Source: Streptomyces sp. H27-H5 (GTDB taxonomy: Bacteria; Actinomycetota; Actinomycetes; Streptomycetales; Streptomycetaceae). Taken from it: a stretch of DNA of 64,000 nucleotides. Made by a program: the position numbers and the translations under genes. Shown one piece after another: positions 53,040 to 63,016 of the stretch. The notes under the pieces were generated by a model, which saw nothing but the letters and a program-made list of their open reading frames with translations, had not been told where the DNA came from and did no database searches. Every line of letters begins with the position of its first letter. Position 1 is the stretch's first letter. The DNA lies in the NCBI RefSeq assembly GCF_026627505.1, contig NZ_JAPNLK010000021.1, positions 43,027 through 107,026 of the forward strand, given 5' to 3'.

Positions 53040-55139
53040 TCAGCCGATTCCGGGGATGAGGGAGATGAGGAGGTCGATGACCTTGATGCCGATGAACGGG
53101 GCGATCAGACCGCCCACGCCATACAGACCGAGGTTCCGCCGGAGCATCTTGTCGGCGCTGGTCGGCCGGTACTGCACGCCCTTGAGGGCGAGCGGTACGA
53201 GCGCGATGATGATCAGCGCGTTGAAGATGACCGCGGAGAGGATCGCCGACTCGGGGGAGGTCAGGCCCATGATGTTGAGCTTGTCCAGGCCGGGGTAGAC
53301 CACGGCGAACATCGCGGGAATGATCGCGAAGTACTTGGCGACGTCGTTGGCGATGGAGAAGGTGGTCAGTGCCCCTCGGGTGATCAGCAACTGCTTGCCG
53401 ATTTCCACGATCTCGATGAGCTTGGTGGGGTTGGAGTCGAGGTCCACCATGTTCCCGGCCTCCTTGGCGGCCGAGGTGCCGGTGTTCATCGCGACGCCGA
53501 CGTCGGCCTGAGCGAGGGCGGGGGCGTCGTTGGTGCCGTCGCCGGTCATCGCGACGAGCTTGCCGCCGGCCTGCTCCCGCTTGATGAGGGCCATCTTGTC
53601 CTCGGGAGTCGCCTCGGCGAGGAAGTCGTCGACGCCCGCCTCCTCGGCGATCGCCTTGGCGGTCAGCGGGTTGTCGCCCGTGATCATGACGGTCTTGATG
53701 CCCATGCGGCGCAGTTCGTCGAACCGCTCGCGCATGCCCTCCTTGACGACGTCCTTGAGGTGGATGACACCCAGCACACGGGCTCCGCGCTCGTCCTCGA
53801 CGGCCACGAGAAGAGGGGTGCCGCCGGCCTCGGAGATCCGATTGGCCAGGGTGTCGGCGTCGTCGGCGACCTGCCCGCCCTGCTCCTTCACCCAGGTGAT
53901 GACCGAACCGGCGGCTCCCTTGCGGGTCTTGCGGCCGTCCACGTCCACCCCCGACATGCGGGTCTGGGCGGTGAAGACGATCCACTCGGCGCCGGCGAGC
54001 TCGCCCTGGTGGCGTTCCCGCAGTCCGTACTTCTCCTTCGCGAGGACCACGATGGAACGGCCCTCGGGGGTCTCGTCAGCGAGGGACGAAAGCTGTGCGG
54101 CGTCCGCCAGTTCGGCTTCCGTGGTGCCCTTGACCGGTACGAACTCGGAGGCCTGCCGGTTGCCGAGGGTGATGGTGCCGGTCTTGTCGAGCAGCAGGGT
54201 GGACACGTCGCCCGCGGCCTCGACGGCGCGGCCCGACATGGCGAGGACGTTGCGCTGGACCAGGCGGTCCATGCCGGCGATGCCGATGGCGGAGAGCAGT
54301 GCACCGATCGTGGTCGGGATCAGGCAGACCAACAGGGCGGTCAGCACGATCATCGACTGCTCGGCGCCCGCGTAGATCGCGAAGGGCTGCAGGGTGACGA
54401 CGGCGAGGAGGAACACGATCGTGAGGGACGCGAGCAGGATGTTGAGCGCGATCTCGTTGGGCGTCTTCTGTCGGGCCGCGCCCTCCACGAGGGCGATCAT
54501 CCGGTCGATGAAGGTCTCACCGGGCTTCGTCGTGATTTTGACGACGATCCGGTCGGAGAGCACCTTCGTGCCACCGGTCACGGCCGAACGGTCGCCGCCC
54601 GACTCGCGGATGACGGGAGCGGATTCGCCCGTGATGGCCGACTCGTCGACCGAGGCGACGCCCTCGACGACGTCACCGTCACCGGGGATGATGTCGCCGG
54701 CCTCGCAGACGACCAGGTCGCCGATGTGCAGCTCTGTGCCGGGGACCCGCTCCTCCACCGAGCCGTCGAGGCGGCGGGCGACCGTGTCGGTCTTGGCCTT
54801 GCGCAGCGTGTCGGCCTGGGCCTTGCCGCGGCCTTCGGCGACCGCCTCGGCGAGGTTGGCGAAGATCGTGGTGAGCCAGAGCCAGGCCGTGATGGCCCAA
54901 CCGAACCAGTCGGTCGGGTCCTTGACCGCGAGGACGGTCGTGACGACCGAGCCGATCAGGACCACGAACATGACGGGGGACTTGATCATGATGCGGGGAT
55001 CGAGCTTGCGCACCGCGTCCGGGAAGGACTTCAGCAGTGCCTTGGGGTCGAACAGGCCCCCGCCGACGCGGCCGGCAGCTGGCTTGTGCCCGGTGGGGAC
55101 GTCCTCGTGCGGAGCGCGGGTGGGAGTGATGGTGCTCAT
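53040..55139 (-). CDS. kdpB: Potassium-transporting ATPase ATP-binding subunit B
   Basis: A 699-residue P-type ATPase. Marks: [33 protein letters not shown] with the phosphorylated Asp at 318, [19 protein letters not shown] (nucleotide site), [20 protein letters not shown] and [20 protein letters not shown]. Several membrane helices flank these. ATP hydrolysis drives potassium through KdpA. Its ATG overlaps the kdpA stop (ATGA). Confidence 0.97.
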   Translation of the reverse strand: MSTITPTRAPHEDVPTGHKPAAGRVGGGLFDPKALLKSFPDAVRKLDPRIMIKSPVMFVVLIGSVVTTVLAVKDPTDWFGWAITAWLWLTTIFANLAEAVAEGRGKAQADTLRKAKTDTVARRLDGSVEERVPGTELHIGDLVVCEAGDIIPGDGDVVEGVASVDESAITGESAPVIRESGGDRSAVTGGTKVLSDRIVVKITTKPGETFIDRMIALVEGAARQKTPNEIALNILLASLTIVFLLAVVTLQPFAIYAGAEQSMIVLTALLVCLIPTTIGALLSAIGIAGMDRLVQRNVLAMSGRAVEAAGDVSTLLLDKTGTITLGNRQASEFVPVKGTTEAELADAAQLSSLADETPEGRSIVVLAKEKYGLRERHQGELAGAEWIVFTAQTRMSGVDVDGRKTRKGAAGSVITWVKEQGGQVADDADTLANRISEAGGTPLLVAVEDERGARVLGVIHLKDVVKEGMRERFDELRRMGIKTVMITGDNPLTAKAIAEEAGVDDFLAEATPEDKMALIKREQAGGKLVAMTGDGTNDAPALAQADVGVAMNTGTSAAKEAGNMVDLDSNPTKLIEIVEIGKQLLITRGALTTFSIANDVAKYFAIIPAMFAVVYPGLDKLNIMGLTSPESAILSAVIFNALIIIALVPLALKGVQYRPTSADKMLRRNLGLYGVGGLIAPFIGIKVIDLLISLIPGIG

Positions 55140-56800
55140 GAGGCGAGCCCTTCGGCGAGGGGCCCCAGCGCGAGGGCGGGGAAGTAGGTCAGGCCGGTGA
55201 TGATGACGATCGTGCCGACGAGCAGGCCGGCGTAGAGCGGCTTGTCGGTGCGCAGCGTGCCCGCGGTCTCGGGCACGGGCTTCTGCTCGGCCAGCGAACC
55301 GGCGAGCGCGAGGACGAACACCATGGGCAGGAAACGGCCCAGCAGCATCGCGATGCCGATGGTGCTGTTGAACCACTGGGTGTCGGCGTTCAGACCGGCG
55401 AAGGCGGAGCCGTTGTTGTTGGCGCCCGAGGTGTAGGCGTAGAGGATCTCCGAGAAGCCGTGCGCGCCGGAGTTGGTCAGCGAGTTGCCCGGGGTGGGCA
55501 GGGCCATCGCCGCGGCGGTGAAGCACAGTACGAGAGCCGGGGTGATGAGGATGTAGCAGGCGGCGAGCTTGATCTCGCGGGTGCCGATCTTCTTGCCCAG
55601 GTATTCGGGGGTGCGGCCGACCATCAGGCCCGCGATGAACACGGCGATGATCGCCATGATCAGCATGCCGTAGAGACCGGATCCGACGCCGCCGGGCGCG
55701 ATCTCGCCGAGCTGCATGCCCAGCATGGTGATGCCGCCGCCGAAGCCCGTGTAGGAGGAGTGGAAGGAGTTGACCGCGCCGGTCGAGGTCAGCGTCGTGG
55801 CCACGGCGAAGATCGACGAACCGCCGATCCCGAACCGGGTCTCCTTGCCCTCCATCGCACCGCCCGCGACGTCCAGCGCCGGGCCGTGGTGGGCGAACTC
55901 GGTCCACATCATCAGGCCGGTGAACGCGATCCAGATGATGCCCATCGTGGCGAGGATCGCGTAGCCCTGGCGCAGGTTGCCGACCATCCGGCCGAACGTC
56001 CGCGTCAGCGCGAATGGGATGACGAGGATCAGGAAGATCTCGAAGAGGTTCGAGAAGGGGGTCGGGTTCTCGAAGGGGTGGGCGGAGTTGGCGTTGAAGT
56101 AACCGCCGCCGTTCGTGCCCAGCTCCTTGATGACCTCCTGCGAGGCGACCGCCCCGCCGTTCCACTGCTGGGCGCCGCCCATGAACTGGCCGACCTCGTG
56201 AATTCCCGCGAAGTTCTGGATGACCCCGCAGGCCACCAGGACCAAGGCGCCGATCACGGAGATCGGGAGCAGGATGCGGACGGTGCCGCGCACCAGGTCG
56301 GACCAGAAGTTGCCGAGCTCACCGGTTCGGGAGCGCGCGAAGCCCCGTACGAGAGCCACCGCGACGGCCATGCCGACGGCGGCGGAGACGAAGTTCTGCA
56401 CCGCGAGGCCGCCGGTCTGTACGACGTGGCCCATGGCCTGCTCGCCGTAGTACGACTGCCAGTTGGTGTTCGCCACGAAGGACGCTGCGGTGTTGAAGGC
56501 CTGGTCCGGGTCGATCGACACGAAGCCGAGCGAGCCCGGCAGGCTGCCCTGCAGGCGCTGAAGGGCGTAGAGGAAGAGGACGCTCACCGCCGAGAAGGCG
56601 AGGACGCCGCGCAGGTAGGCGGGCCAGCGCATCTCGGCCGACGGATTGGCGCCGATGACCTTGTAGATCCACTTCTCCGGCTTGTAGTGCTTCTCGGAGG
56701 AGTAGACCCGGGCCATGTAGTCGCCGAGGGGACGGTAGGCCAGTGCGAGCGCGGCGATGAGCGCGAGCAGCTGGAGCACACCAGCGGTTACGGGGCTCAT
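55136..56800 (-). CDS. kdpA: Potassium-transporting ATPase subunit A
   Basis: A 554-residue membrane channel subunit with about ten helices. Family signatures include [20 protein letters not shown] and [20 protein letters not shown], parts of the selectivity-filter loops, and [20 protein letters not shown]. It passes potassium inward. It is followed by overlapping kdpB and preceded by kdpF. Confidence 0.97.
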   Translation of the reverse strand: MSPVTAGVLQLLALIAALALAYRPLGDYMARVYSSEKHYKPEKWIYKVIGANPSAEMRWPAYLRGVLAFSAVSVLFLYALQRLQGSLPGSLGFVSIDPDQAFNTAASFVANTNWQSYYGEQAMGHVVQTGGLAVQNFVSAAVGMAVAVALVRGFARSRTGELGNFWSDLVRGTVRILLPISVIGALVLVACGVIQNFAGIHEVGQFMGGAQQWNGGAVASQEVIKELGTNGGGYFNANSAHPFENPTPFSNLFEIFLILVIPFALTRTFGRMVGNLRQGYAILATMGIIWIAFTGLMMWTEFAHHGPALDVAGGAMEGKETRFGIGGSSIFAVATTLTSTGAVNSFHSSYTGFGGGITMLGMQLGEIAPGGVGSGLYGMLIMAIIAVFIAGLMVGRTPEYLGKKIGTREIKLAACYILITPALVLCFTAAAMALPTPGNSLTNSGAHGFSEILYAYTSGANNNGSAFAGLNADTQWFNSTIGIAMLLGRFLPMVFVLALAGSLAEQKPVPETAGTLRTDKPLYAGLLVGTIVIITGLTYFPALALGPLAEGLAS

Positions 56801-56806
56801 ATCTGC

Positions 56807-56896
56807 TCAGAACCTCTCCGGGTACACGAGGGCGAGGATGAGGTAACCGAGCAGTGAGACGGCCACGACGAGGCCGACAACGTTCTCGACAGTCAC
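56807..56896 (-). CDS. kdpF: Potassium-transporting ATPase subunit F
   Basis: A 29-residue single-helix protein, starting GTG 56896 (TVENVVGLVVAVSLLGYLIL, ending VYPERF), the classic KdpF. It stabilises the KdpABC complex. Its GTGA overlaps the end of an upstream 27-codon gene; kdpA starts seven bases past its stop. Confidence 0.92.
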   Translation of the reverse strand: MTVENVVGLVVAVSLLGYLILALVYPERF

Positions 56897-56976
56897 AGCT
56901 TGGTCACCCCCCGGGCGATGAGAGCCACCAGCGCGAACACCGCGACCGTGGTGACGACGAAGGCCAGATCGGCCAT
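56893..56976 (-). CDS. 27-residue membrane peptide upstream of kdpF
   Basis: An ATG with AGGAG six bases upstream opens a 27-codon frame, ADLAFVVTTVAVFALVALIA followed by RGVTKL, a single membrane helix with a basic end. Its stop overlaps the kdpF start by GTGA, so both are translated together. It is not a standard Kdp subunit; a helper peptide for the complex is an inference. Confidence 0.75.
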   Translation of the reverse strand: MADLAFVVTTVAVFALVALIARGVTKL

Positions 56977-57009
56977 CGCGAGCTCCTGAGTGAAGTGGGA
57001 AGAAATGAA

Positions 57010-57025
57010 TCAGCCAGTTGGCTGA
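57010..57025. promoter_or_regulatory. Dyad TCAGCCA/TGGCTGA in kdp leader
   Basis: TCAGCCA and TGGCTGA, separated by two bases, form a 16-base dyad 34 bases before the kdp-operon first start. It could be an operator or an RNA hairpin near the 5' end of the transcript. Confidence 0.4.
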
Positions 57026-57075
57026 GGACGAGACAACCGCGTCTTCACCCCGGTGTTAAGTCGCCTTGACGGGCT

Positions 57076-57116
57076 CCATACGGGCGCCCGGGAACCCTTA
57101 ACGCCACCCATACGGG
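57076..57116 (-). promoter_or_regulatory. CGTATGG direct repeats upstream of kdp operon
   Basis: On the kdp coding strand, CCGTATGG occurs twice, 32 bases apart, each followed after four bases by CG and NNAAG (GTTAAG and GTCAAG). This is the same pattern and spacing as upstream of the KimA-like gene. Probably tandem sites for one activator or repressor. Confidence 0.65.
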
Positions 57117-57135
57117 AGGGCCGTCGACGACCGGA

Positions 57136-57594
57136 TCAGCCTCGGTGGGACACTCCGGCCGTGTCCAACGCGGCGCCGGCCTGGGCAGCCGGCGCGACAG
57201 CGACCAGGCGCGCCTCCTCGGAGGGCAGGGGGCGGCCCGGCGGCGGATCGAGCAGGAACCGACCACCTCCGGCGAGCACCCCGGCCGTCCGGCTGCCCAG
57301 GGCGGCGACCGCGACCATCACGACGACCAGGATCAGCGCCGCGTTGGTGGCGGAGAGGTCCGTCCGGAAGGGCGCGAGCGCGAGCGCCACGAGGAACGGC
57401 GCCAGGAGGCCCGCGGCCAGGGCGAAGGGGTCGCGAAGGCGGAAGCAGTACCCGGACATGTGAGGCCTCCCGTCCGGAGGAGCCGATGGTGCTTCGACGC
57501 GGCCCTCAGAACTTGTCGGGCCTATCAGCGCGAAGAGGAGATGGTCGAGCAGCGCGAGGGCGACGAACAGGCCGACCACGTTCTCCACGTCCAT
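57136..57594 (-). CDS. KdpF-like helix joined to DUF4118-type membrane segment
   Basis: From ATG 57594 (AAGGGAG site) the product begins as a KdpF copy, MDVENVVGLFVALALLDHLL then FALIGP; a one-base shift after this would give PDKF and a stop, as in KdpF. Instead the frame reads on into a linker and then FRLRDPFALAAGLLAPFLVA, ALILVVVMVAVAALGSRTAG, which resemble the DUF4118 membrane helices of KdpD. An internal ATG 57459 with GGAGG could start the second part alone (107 residues). It may be one fused protein, two overlapping ones, or a decayed copy of a kdp segment. Confidence 0.55.
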   Translation of the reverse strand: MDVENVVGLFVALALLDHLLFALIGPTSSEGRVEAPSAPPDGRPHMSGYCFRLRDPFALAAGLLAPFLVALALAPFRTDLSATNAALILVVVMVAVAALGSRTAGVLAGGGRFLLDPPPGRPLPSEEARLVAVAPAAQAGAALDTAGVSHRG

Positions 57595-57717
57595 CAGGGC
57601 TTTCTCCCTTTTGTCGTAGGCAGGCGCTTTCGCCCGGATCAAGCCTGCCCCTCGACGGCGCCGGCGCCACGCACGACAGCACCTCTTGACGGACCTCTTA
57701 CGGCCGTCCCCACCTGC

Positions 57718-57763
57718 GCGTATGGAACGCGTGAAGAGTGTCGGGGCGGGCGTATGGAACGCG
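57718..57763 (+). promoter_or_regulatory. CGTATGG direct repeats upstream of KimA-like gene
   Basis: GCGTATGGAACGCG occurs twice, at 57718-57731 and 57750-57763, with a 32-base period; each copy is followed by TGAAG or CCAAG. The match to the kdp upstream repeats in sequence, order and spacing suggests the same regulator. Confidence 0.7.
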
Positions 57764-57836
57764 CCAAGGGTGCTGGTGGCCTGATCGTGAGGCTTCGACG
57801 CTGTCCTCACTTTGCTCATTCCGAGGGACCGGCGAC

Positions 57837-59747
57837 ATGGCCATTCACGTAGGAAAACCGACCGAGGCCGCTCAGGGGCCGGGCCAGGAGGAGCCTCCCG
57901 ACACCCGAGCCGGTGGAGCGGGGGACCGGCACAAACTGACCGCCCTCCAGGGCCTGGCCGCGCTTTCGCTCGACGCGATGGCGTCGGTGGCCTACGGACC
58001 GGAGTCGATCGTGCTGGTCCTGGCGGCGGCCGGAGCCCACGGGATGGGCTTCACACTCCCGGTCACCCTCGCCATCGCCGCGCTGCTGGCGGTTCTGGTG
58101 GCCTCTTACCGGCAGGTGATCGCGGCGTTCCCCGACGGCGGCGGCTCGTACGCGGTCGCCAAGCGGCATCTGGGCAGGCGTACGAGCCTCGTCGCGGCGG
58201 CCTCACTGATCCTCGACTACGTCCTGAACGTGGCCGTGTCCGTCACCGCCGGCGTCGCCGCGCTGACCTCGGCCTTCCCTGGCCTGCACGGCGAGCGGGT
58301 GTGGATCTGTCTCGCGGTCCTGGTCCTCGTCACGGCCGTGAACCTGCGCGGGGTCGTGGACTCGGCGAAAGCGTTCCTGATCCCGACCGCACTCTTCGTC
58401 GGCTCGATCCTGGCGATGATCGCCGTCGGGTTGTTCCGCGACGGCCCCGCCAGTACGGCGTCCGCCGCCGGGCACGCCTCCGCGCTCGGCGAGGGCGCCA
58501 CCGCAGTGGGTGCGCTCCTGCTGCTGAAGGCCTTCGCGGCCGGCTGCTCCGCGCTGACCGGTGTCGAGGCCGTGGCCAATGCCGTGCCGTCCTTCCGGGC
58601 GCCGGCCGCCCGCCGCGCCCAGCGCACCGAGGTCGCCCTCGGCGCCCTCCTCGGCGTCATGCTGATCGGCCTGTCCGTCCTCATCGGCCGTTTCCACCTC
58701 CAGCCGGTCGAGGGCGTCACCGTCCTCGCCCAGCTCGCCGACGCCTCCTTCGGACACAACGCGGCCTTCTATGTCGTCCAGTGCGCCGCCATGGTGCTGC
58801 TCGCGCTCGCCGCGAACACCTCCTTCGGTGGCCTCCCGGTGCTGATGAGTCTGCTGGCCCGCGACAACCACCTGCCGCACTTCTTCGCCCTCAAGGCCGA
58901 CCGTCAGGTCCACTGCCACGGCGTGGTCTGGCTGGCTCTCGTCTCGGCAGCCCTGCTCGTTTTCTCCGGCGGCGACACCAACACCCTCGTCCCGCTCTTC
59001 GCCATCGGAGTCTTCGTCGGCTTCACCATCTGCCAGGTCGGCATGGTCCGACACTGGTACGGCGAGCGCCCGCGCGGCCGGCGGGCCAAGGCCGCCCTCA
59101 ACGGCTTCGGCGCGCTCCTGACCGGCGTCTGCGCGGTGGTCGTCACCGCCACCAAGTTCACCGAAGGCGCCTGGCTGATCGTCCTCGCCCTGCCGCTCAT
59201 CGTCCTCGGCTTCGAGAAGGTCAACCGGGCCTACGCGCAGATCGGCGAGCGCCTCGAACTCGGCCGCGTCCCGCAGCCCCCGCAGCGGGCCCGCTCGCTC
59301 GTCGTGGTCCCCGTATCCGGCCTGTCCCGCCTGACCTGCCAGGCCCTCACCGCCGCCCGCTCCCTGGGCGACGAAGCCCTCGCCGTCACGGTCACCCACC
59401 CCGCAGCCGAGGACCGGGCCGCCGCCGAAGCCCTGCGCCGCGACTGGGAGTTGTGGAACCCCGGCGTGGACCTCGTCGAGGTGACCTCCGAGACGCGCTC
59501 CCTGGGCCGCCCGGTATCCGGCTACGTACGGAAGCTGACGCAGACCCATCCGGACGCCCAGATCACCGTCCTCATCCCGGAGACCGAACCCGCACACCTC
59601 TGGCAGCGGATCCTCCAGAACCAGCGCGGCTCCGTCGTCGCCCACGCCGTCCGCCGCGACACCGACGCCGTCATCTGCCGCCTCCGCTTCCGCCTCGGCT
59701 CCCCGACCGCACCGCAGGTCCCTGACGCGCCCTTCACGGGGTCCTGA
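57837..59747 (+). CDS. KimA-like APC family permease (potassium uptake)
   Basis: A 636-residue transporter. A cytoplasmic head precedes LDAMASVAYGPESIVLVLAA, a signature of KimA-type potassium importers. About twelve helices follow, including FPDGGGSYAVAKRHLG and ALLLLKAFAAGCSALTGVEA, then NTSFGGLPVLMSLLARDNHL. Residues from about 510 form a cytosolic domain (SLVVVPVSGLSRLTCQALTA). KimA imports potassium driven by protons. The gene is divergent from the kdp-linked gene. Potassium as substrate is inferred from the family and location. Confidence 0.85.
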   Translation: MAIHVGKPTEAAQGPGQEEPPDTRAGGAGDRHKLTALQGLAALSLDAMASVAYGPESIVLVLAAAGAHGMGFTLPVTLAIAALLAVLVASYRQVIAAFPDGGGSYAVAKRHLGRRTSLVAAASLILDYVLNVAVSVTAGVAALTSAFPGLHGERVWICLAVLVLVTAVNLRGVVDSAKAFLIPTALFVGSILAMIAVGLFRDGPASTASAAGHASALGEGATAVGALLLLKAFAAGCSALTGVEAVANAVPSFRAPAARRAQRTEVALGALLGVMLIGLSVLIGRFHLQPVEGVTVLAQLADASFGHNAAFYVVQCAAMVLLALAANTSFGGLPVLMSLLARDNHLPHFFALKADRQVHCHGVVWLALVSAALLVFSGGDTNTLVPLFAIGVFVGFTICQVGMVRHWYGERPRGRRAKAALNGFGALLTGVCAVVVTATKFTEGAWLIVLALPLIVLGFEKVNRAYAQIGERLELGRVPQPPQRARSLVVVPVSGLSRLTCQALTAARSLGDEALAVTVTHPAAEDRAAAEALRRDWELWNPGVDLVEVTSETRSLGRPVSGYVRKLTQTHPDAQITVLIPETEPAHLWQRILQNQRGSVVAHAVRRDTDAVICRLRFRLGSPTAPQVPDAPFTGS

Positions 59748-59953
59748 CGGGATCAGGTACACAGCCGTCAAGAGGACACAAATGCAGGGTCCCGGCTGCG
59801 ACAGGAGTACGTCCACTACGCCACTGGGAGGGTGCGCGTTAAGGACGCGTCAGAATTCGCTCACACGCGGGCATAAGTGATCAGGCTGCGTACGCTTGCC
59901 CAGCCGTCGACGTCGATGGCTGATTCTTTGCCGTACGACAGGAGCCCCCCACG

Positions 59954-61891
59954 ATGGCCACCCCTGCCCGCACATCGCGCCTGCGCGCGTGGATGCTGGA
60001 AGGCTTGACCGCCGAGAACAGTTCGCCCGCCGCCAAGGAAGCGGCGGCACAGCCCCACGGCCGGCCCTGGTGGCGCGTCATGTGCCTGACAGGCCTGGAC
60101 TACTTCTCCACCCTCGGCTACCAGCCCGGCATCGCGTTCCTCGCGGCCGGGCTGCTGTCACCGCTGGCGACCATCGTGCTCGTGCTGCTCACCCTGTTCG
60201 GCGCGCTGCCCGTCTACCGGCGGGTGGCAGAGGAGAGCCCGCACGGCGAGGGCTCCATCGCGATGCTGGAGCGGCTGCTGACGTTCTGGAAGGGCAAGCT
60301 GTTCGTCCTGACCCTCCTCGGGTTCGCGGCGACCGACTTCCTGATCACCATCACCCTCTCCGCGGCGGACGCGACCGCGCACCTGGTGGAGAACCCGCAC
60401 CTCACCAGCACCCTGCACGGCCACGAGGTGCTGATCACCCTGATCATGATCGCGCTGCTCGGCGCCGTCTTCCTCAAGGGGTTCAGCGAGGCCATCGGCG
60501 TCGCGGTCTTCCTGGTCTTCACCTATCTCGGCCTGAACGTGGTCGTGGTGGCGGTCGGGCTGTGGCACGTGTTCACCGCACCGCAGGTCATCACCGACTG
60601 GACGACCGCGCTGACCACCGAGCACGGCAACCCGTTCATGATGATCGCCATCGCGCTCGTCGTGTTCCCCAAGCTCGCGCTGGGCCTGTCGGGGTTCGAG
60701 ACGGGCGTCGCGGTCATGCCGCACGTCAAGGGCGATCCCGAGGACACGGAGCAGAAGCCCGCCGGGCGGATCCGAGGTGCCAAGAAGCTCCTGACGACCG
60801 CCGCGATCATCATGAGCGTGTTCCTGATCTGCTCCAGCTTCATCACCACCCTGCTCATCCCACCCGCCCAGTTTCAGCCAGGCGGTGAGGCCAACGGCCG
60901 CGCCCTGGCCTACCTGGCCCACGAGTACCTGGGATCGGCCTTCGGCACGGTCTACGACATCTCCACGATCCTCATCCTCTGGTTCGCCGGCTCCTCCGCC
61001 ATGGCGGGCCTGCTCAACCTGATGCCGCGCTACCTGCCCCGTTACGGCATGGCCCCGCAGTGGGCCCGCGCACTGCGTCCCATGGTCATCGTGTTCACGC
61101 TGGTCGCGTTCCTGGTGACCTGGATCTTCGACGCAGACGTGGACGCCCAGGGAGGCGCGTACGCCACGGGGGTGCTCGTCCTGATCACCTCGGCGGCGGT
61201 CGCCGTGACCATCGCCGCGCGCCGGGCGGGGGAGCGCGGCTGGACCATCGGCTTCGGGATCATCTCCGCCGTCTTCATCTACACGACCGCGGTGAACGTC
61301 GTCGAACGCCCCGACGGTGTGAAGATCGGCGCCTGCTTCATCGGCGGCATCATGGCCCTCTCCTTGCTGTCCCGCCTCGCCCGCGTCTTCGAGCTGCGCG
61401 TCACGGACGTGGAGCTGGACGACATGGCCCAGCGGTTCATCCGCGACACCGCCAACCGCACGATCCGCTTCATCGCCAACGAGCCCGACAACAGGGACCG
61501 GACCGAGTACCGCGAGAAGGTCGAGCAGATCCGCGCGGACAACGACATCCCGCAGGGCGACGACGTCATGTTCGTCGAGGTCACCGTCCTGGATGCCTCC
61601 GAGTTCGAGTCCGGCATGCGGGTACGCGGAGAGGTGCTCCACGACCGCTACCGCGTCCTGACCCTGGAAAGCTCCAGCATCCCCAACGCACTGGCAGCCC
61701 TGCTGCTCCATGTACGCGACGAGACCGGACAGCGCCCTCACATCTATTTCGAGTGGACCGAGGGCAACCCGATGGCCAACTTCCTGCGGTTCTTCCTCTT
61801 CGGCCAGGGCGAGGTCGCCCCCGTCACCCGGGAGGTCATCCGGGAGGCGGAACCGGACCGGGCCCGCCGCCCCCACGTCCACGCCGGCTGA
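59954..61891 (+). CDS. APC family permease with cytosolic C-terminal domain
   Basis: A 645-residue transporter of the same superfamily but a different subgroup. [20 protein letters not shown] is the first helix motif, [20 protein letters not shown] and [20 protein letters not shown] are central, and residues after about 470 are soluble ([40 protein letters not shown]). The substrate may be potassium or an amino acid. No shared CGTATGG repeats are found upstream, so it is likely regulated separately. AGGAG lies upstream of ATG 59954. Confidence 0.82.
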   Translation: MATPARTSRLRAWMLEGLTAENSSPAAKEAAAQPHGRPWWRVMCLTGLDYFSTLGYQPGIAFLAAGLLSPLATIVLVLLTLFGALPVYRRVAEESPHGEGSIAMLERLLTFWKGKLFVLTLLGFAATDFLITITLSAADATAHLVENPHLTSTLHGHEVLITLIMIALLGAVFLKGFSEAIGVAVFLVFTYLGLNVVVVAVGLWHVFTAPQVITDWTTALTTEHGNPFMMIAIALVVFPKLALGLSGFETGVAVMPHVKGDPEDTEQKPAGRIRGAKKLLTTAAIIMSVFLICSSFITTLLIPPAQFQPGGEANGRALAYLAHEYLGSAFGTVYDISTILILWFAGSSAMAGLLNLMPRYLPRYGMAPQWARALRPMVIVFTLVAFLVTWIFDADVDAQGGAYATGVLVLITSAAVAVTIAARRAGERGWTIGFGIISAVFIYTTAVNVVERPDGVKIGACFIGGIMALSLLSRLARVFELRVTDVELDDMAQRFIRDTANRTIRFIANEPDNRDRTEYREKVEQIRADNDIPQGDDVMFVEVTVLDASEFESGMRVRGEVLHDRYRVLTLESSSIPNALAALLLHVRDETGQRPHIYFEWTEGNPMANFLRFFLFGQGEVAPVTREVIREAEPDRARRPHVHAG

Positions 61892-61950
61892 CGTCCGAGG
61901 CGGAAGTACGAACCCGAAGTCCGTGGCCCGACGTCAAGATGCCGAAAGGA

Positions 61951-61990
61951 ATCCCGCCGGACCCTCGCCAAGGCGAGTTTCCGGCGGGAT
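61951..61990. terminator. Hairpin after APC permease gene
   Basis: ATCCCGCCGGA pairs with TCCGGCGGGAT, with a second nested stem CTCGCC/GGCGAG inside. A strong terminator 60 bases after the permease stop and just before the next small gene. Confidence 0.75.
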
Positions 61991-61999
61991 CCTCGGACC

Positions 62000-62173
62000 G
62001 TGACCATCGACTGGCTTCCCGACCGTGGCATCCGCCGGGCGATCCTCGCCATCGGCACGGCCGGCGTGACCGTGATCGCCACCGGCGCCGTCCTCGAAGC
62101 CCTGTGGCTGCTCGGCATCGGCGTCTGGGCGGTCATCACCGCCATGATGATCGAACTCGTCTACCGGCCTTAG
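62000..62173 (+). CDS. 57-residue two-helix membrane protein
   Basis: A GTG start opens a frame with two hydrophobic helices (AILAIGTAGVTVIATGAVLE, LWLLGIGVWAVITAMMIELV), ending YRP. The ribosome site is weak. No family was recognised. Third-position GC is high throughout, which supports it as a gene. It follows a terminator hairpin and so may have its own promoter. Confidence 0.55.
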   Translation: MTIDWLPDRGIRRAILAIGTAGVTVIATGAVLEALWLLGIGVWAVITAMMIELVYRP

Positions 62174-62234
62174 GGCCTGTTGCGAAAGTGGAGTTATCGG
62201 GCTGGATGTGCTCTGCGGCAAGTACCGTTTCTTG

Positions 62235-62915
62235 TCAGGCTCGGGAGGGTCGTTGCCCCTGGGGACTGTCTGTTGCAATCGGGAGGCTGCGCAGTGTCAG
62301 TGCAGCCGGAGGGGGCAGCGGTTTGTTGGCCGGGTCGGTGCGGAACGACTGGAGCAGATAGGCCACCAGGCGCCGGGACGCTGCACCGTCATCCGGTAGG
62401 GCGGTCGCCAGACCGCAGTGTGCCAATAGGACCACGGCGAGGTCGGAAGGGTGAAAATCGGACCGTAGCGCGCCCGACGCTTGGGCCCTGCGTACCAGAG
62501 TCGTGAAGTCCCGCTCGGCTCGTTGCCGGGACTGCGCGTGTTCCGACTCGGTTTCCGGGAAGGCCGCGACGAACGCGGCCGAGAACCCGCGTTCCTCCCG
62601 TTGCAGAGCGCAGACCGTTTCGACCAGCTGCTGGAAGCCCTGCCACGGATCAGGGGCGGCCAGAGCCTCGGTGAGCGCCCGCGCGCAGGTCTCCATCTGC
62701 TGCGCGAACGCGCCTCTCACCAGGGCGTCCCGGGTCGGGAAATGCCGGTACAGCGTCGCCACGCCGACCCCGGCCCGTCGGGCCACGGTCGCCATCGGGG
62801 CGCCGATCCCGTGCTCCGCAAAGACCGCACGGGCGGCGACGAGGACGCGCTCTCGGTTGCGCCGGGCATCCGCCCGCACCCCGTCCCGGGCTGTGATCCG
62901 AGAGGATTCCGCCAT
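62235..62915 (-). CDS. TetR-family transcriptional regulator
   Basis: A 226-residue regulator. The DNA-binding domain is RERVLVAARAVFAEHGIGAP, MATVARRAGVGVATLYRHFP and RDALVRGAFAQQ; the rest is the ligand and dimer domain. ATG 62915 has GAGAGACAG upstream. It is divergent from the oxidoreductase gene, which it probably represses. Confidence 0.92.
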   Translation of the reverse strand: MAESSRITARDGVRADARRNRERVLVAARAVFAEHGIGAPMATVARRAGVGVATLYRHFPTRDALVRGAFAQQMETCARALTEALAAPDPWQGFQQLVETVCALQREERGFSAAFVAAFPETESEHAQSRQRAERDFTTLVRRAQASGALRSDFHPSDLAVVLLAHCGLATALPDDGAASRRLVAYLLQSFRTDPANKPLPPPAALTLRSLPIATDSPQGQRPSRA

Positions 62916-63016
62916 CACTGTCTCTCGCTTCCGGTCCAAGTGGACGATTGCGTCCACCTAAGAGCTTACGGTCGATGCCAGATCCCTGTACGGCCCCCGG
63001 CGGCAAAGGCAGAACG

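Noticed and set aside
52197..55187. Plus-strand open frame of 996 codons across kdpB and kdpC
   Set aside because: Antisense to unmistakable kdp genes; Gly/Asp/Val-rich product with no homology.
59748..59953. Possible c-di-AMP (ydaO-type) riboswitch before the second APC permease
   Set aside because: Potassium genes often carry it, but I could not find the conserved core or pairing pattern in this leader.
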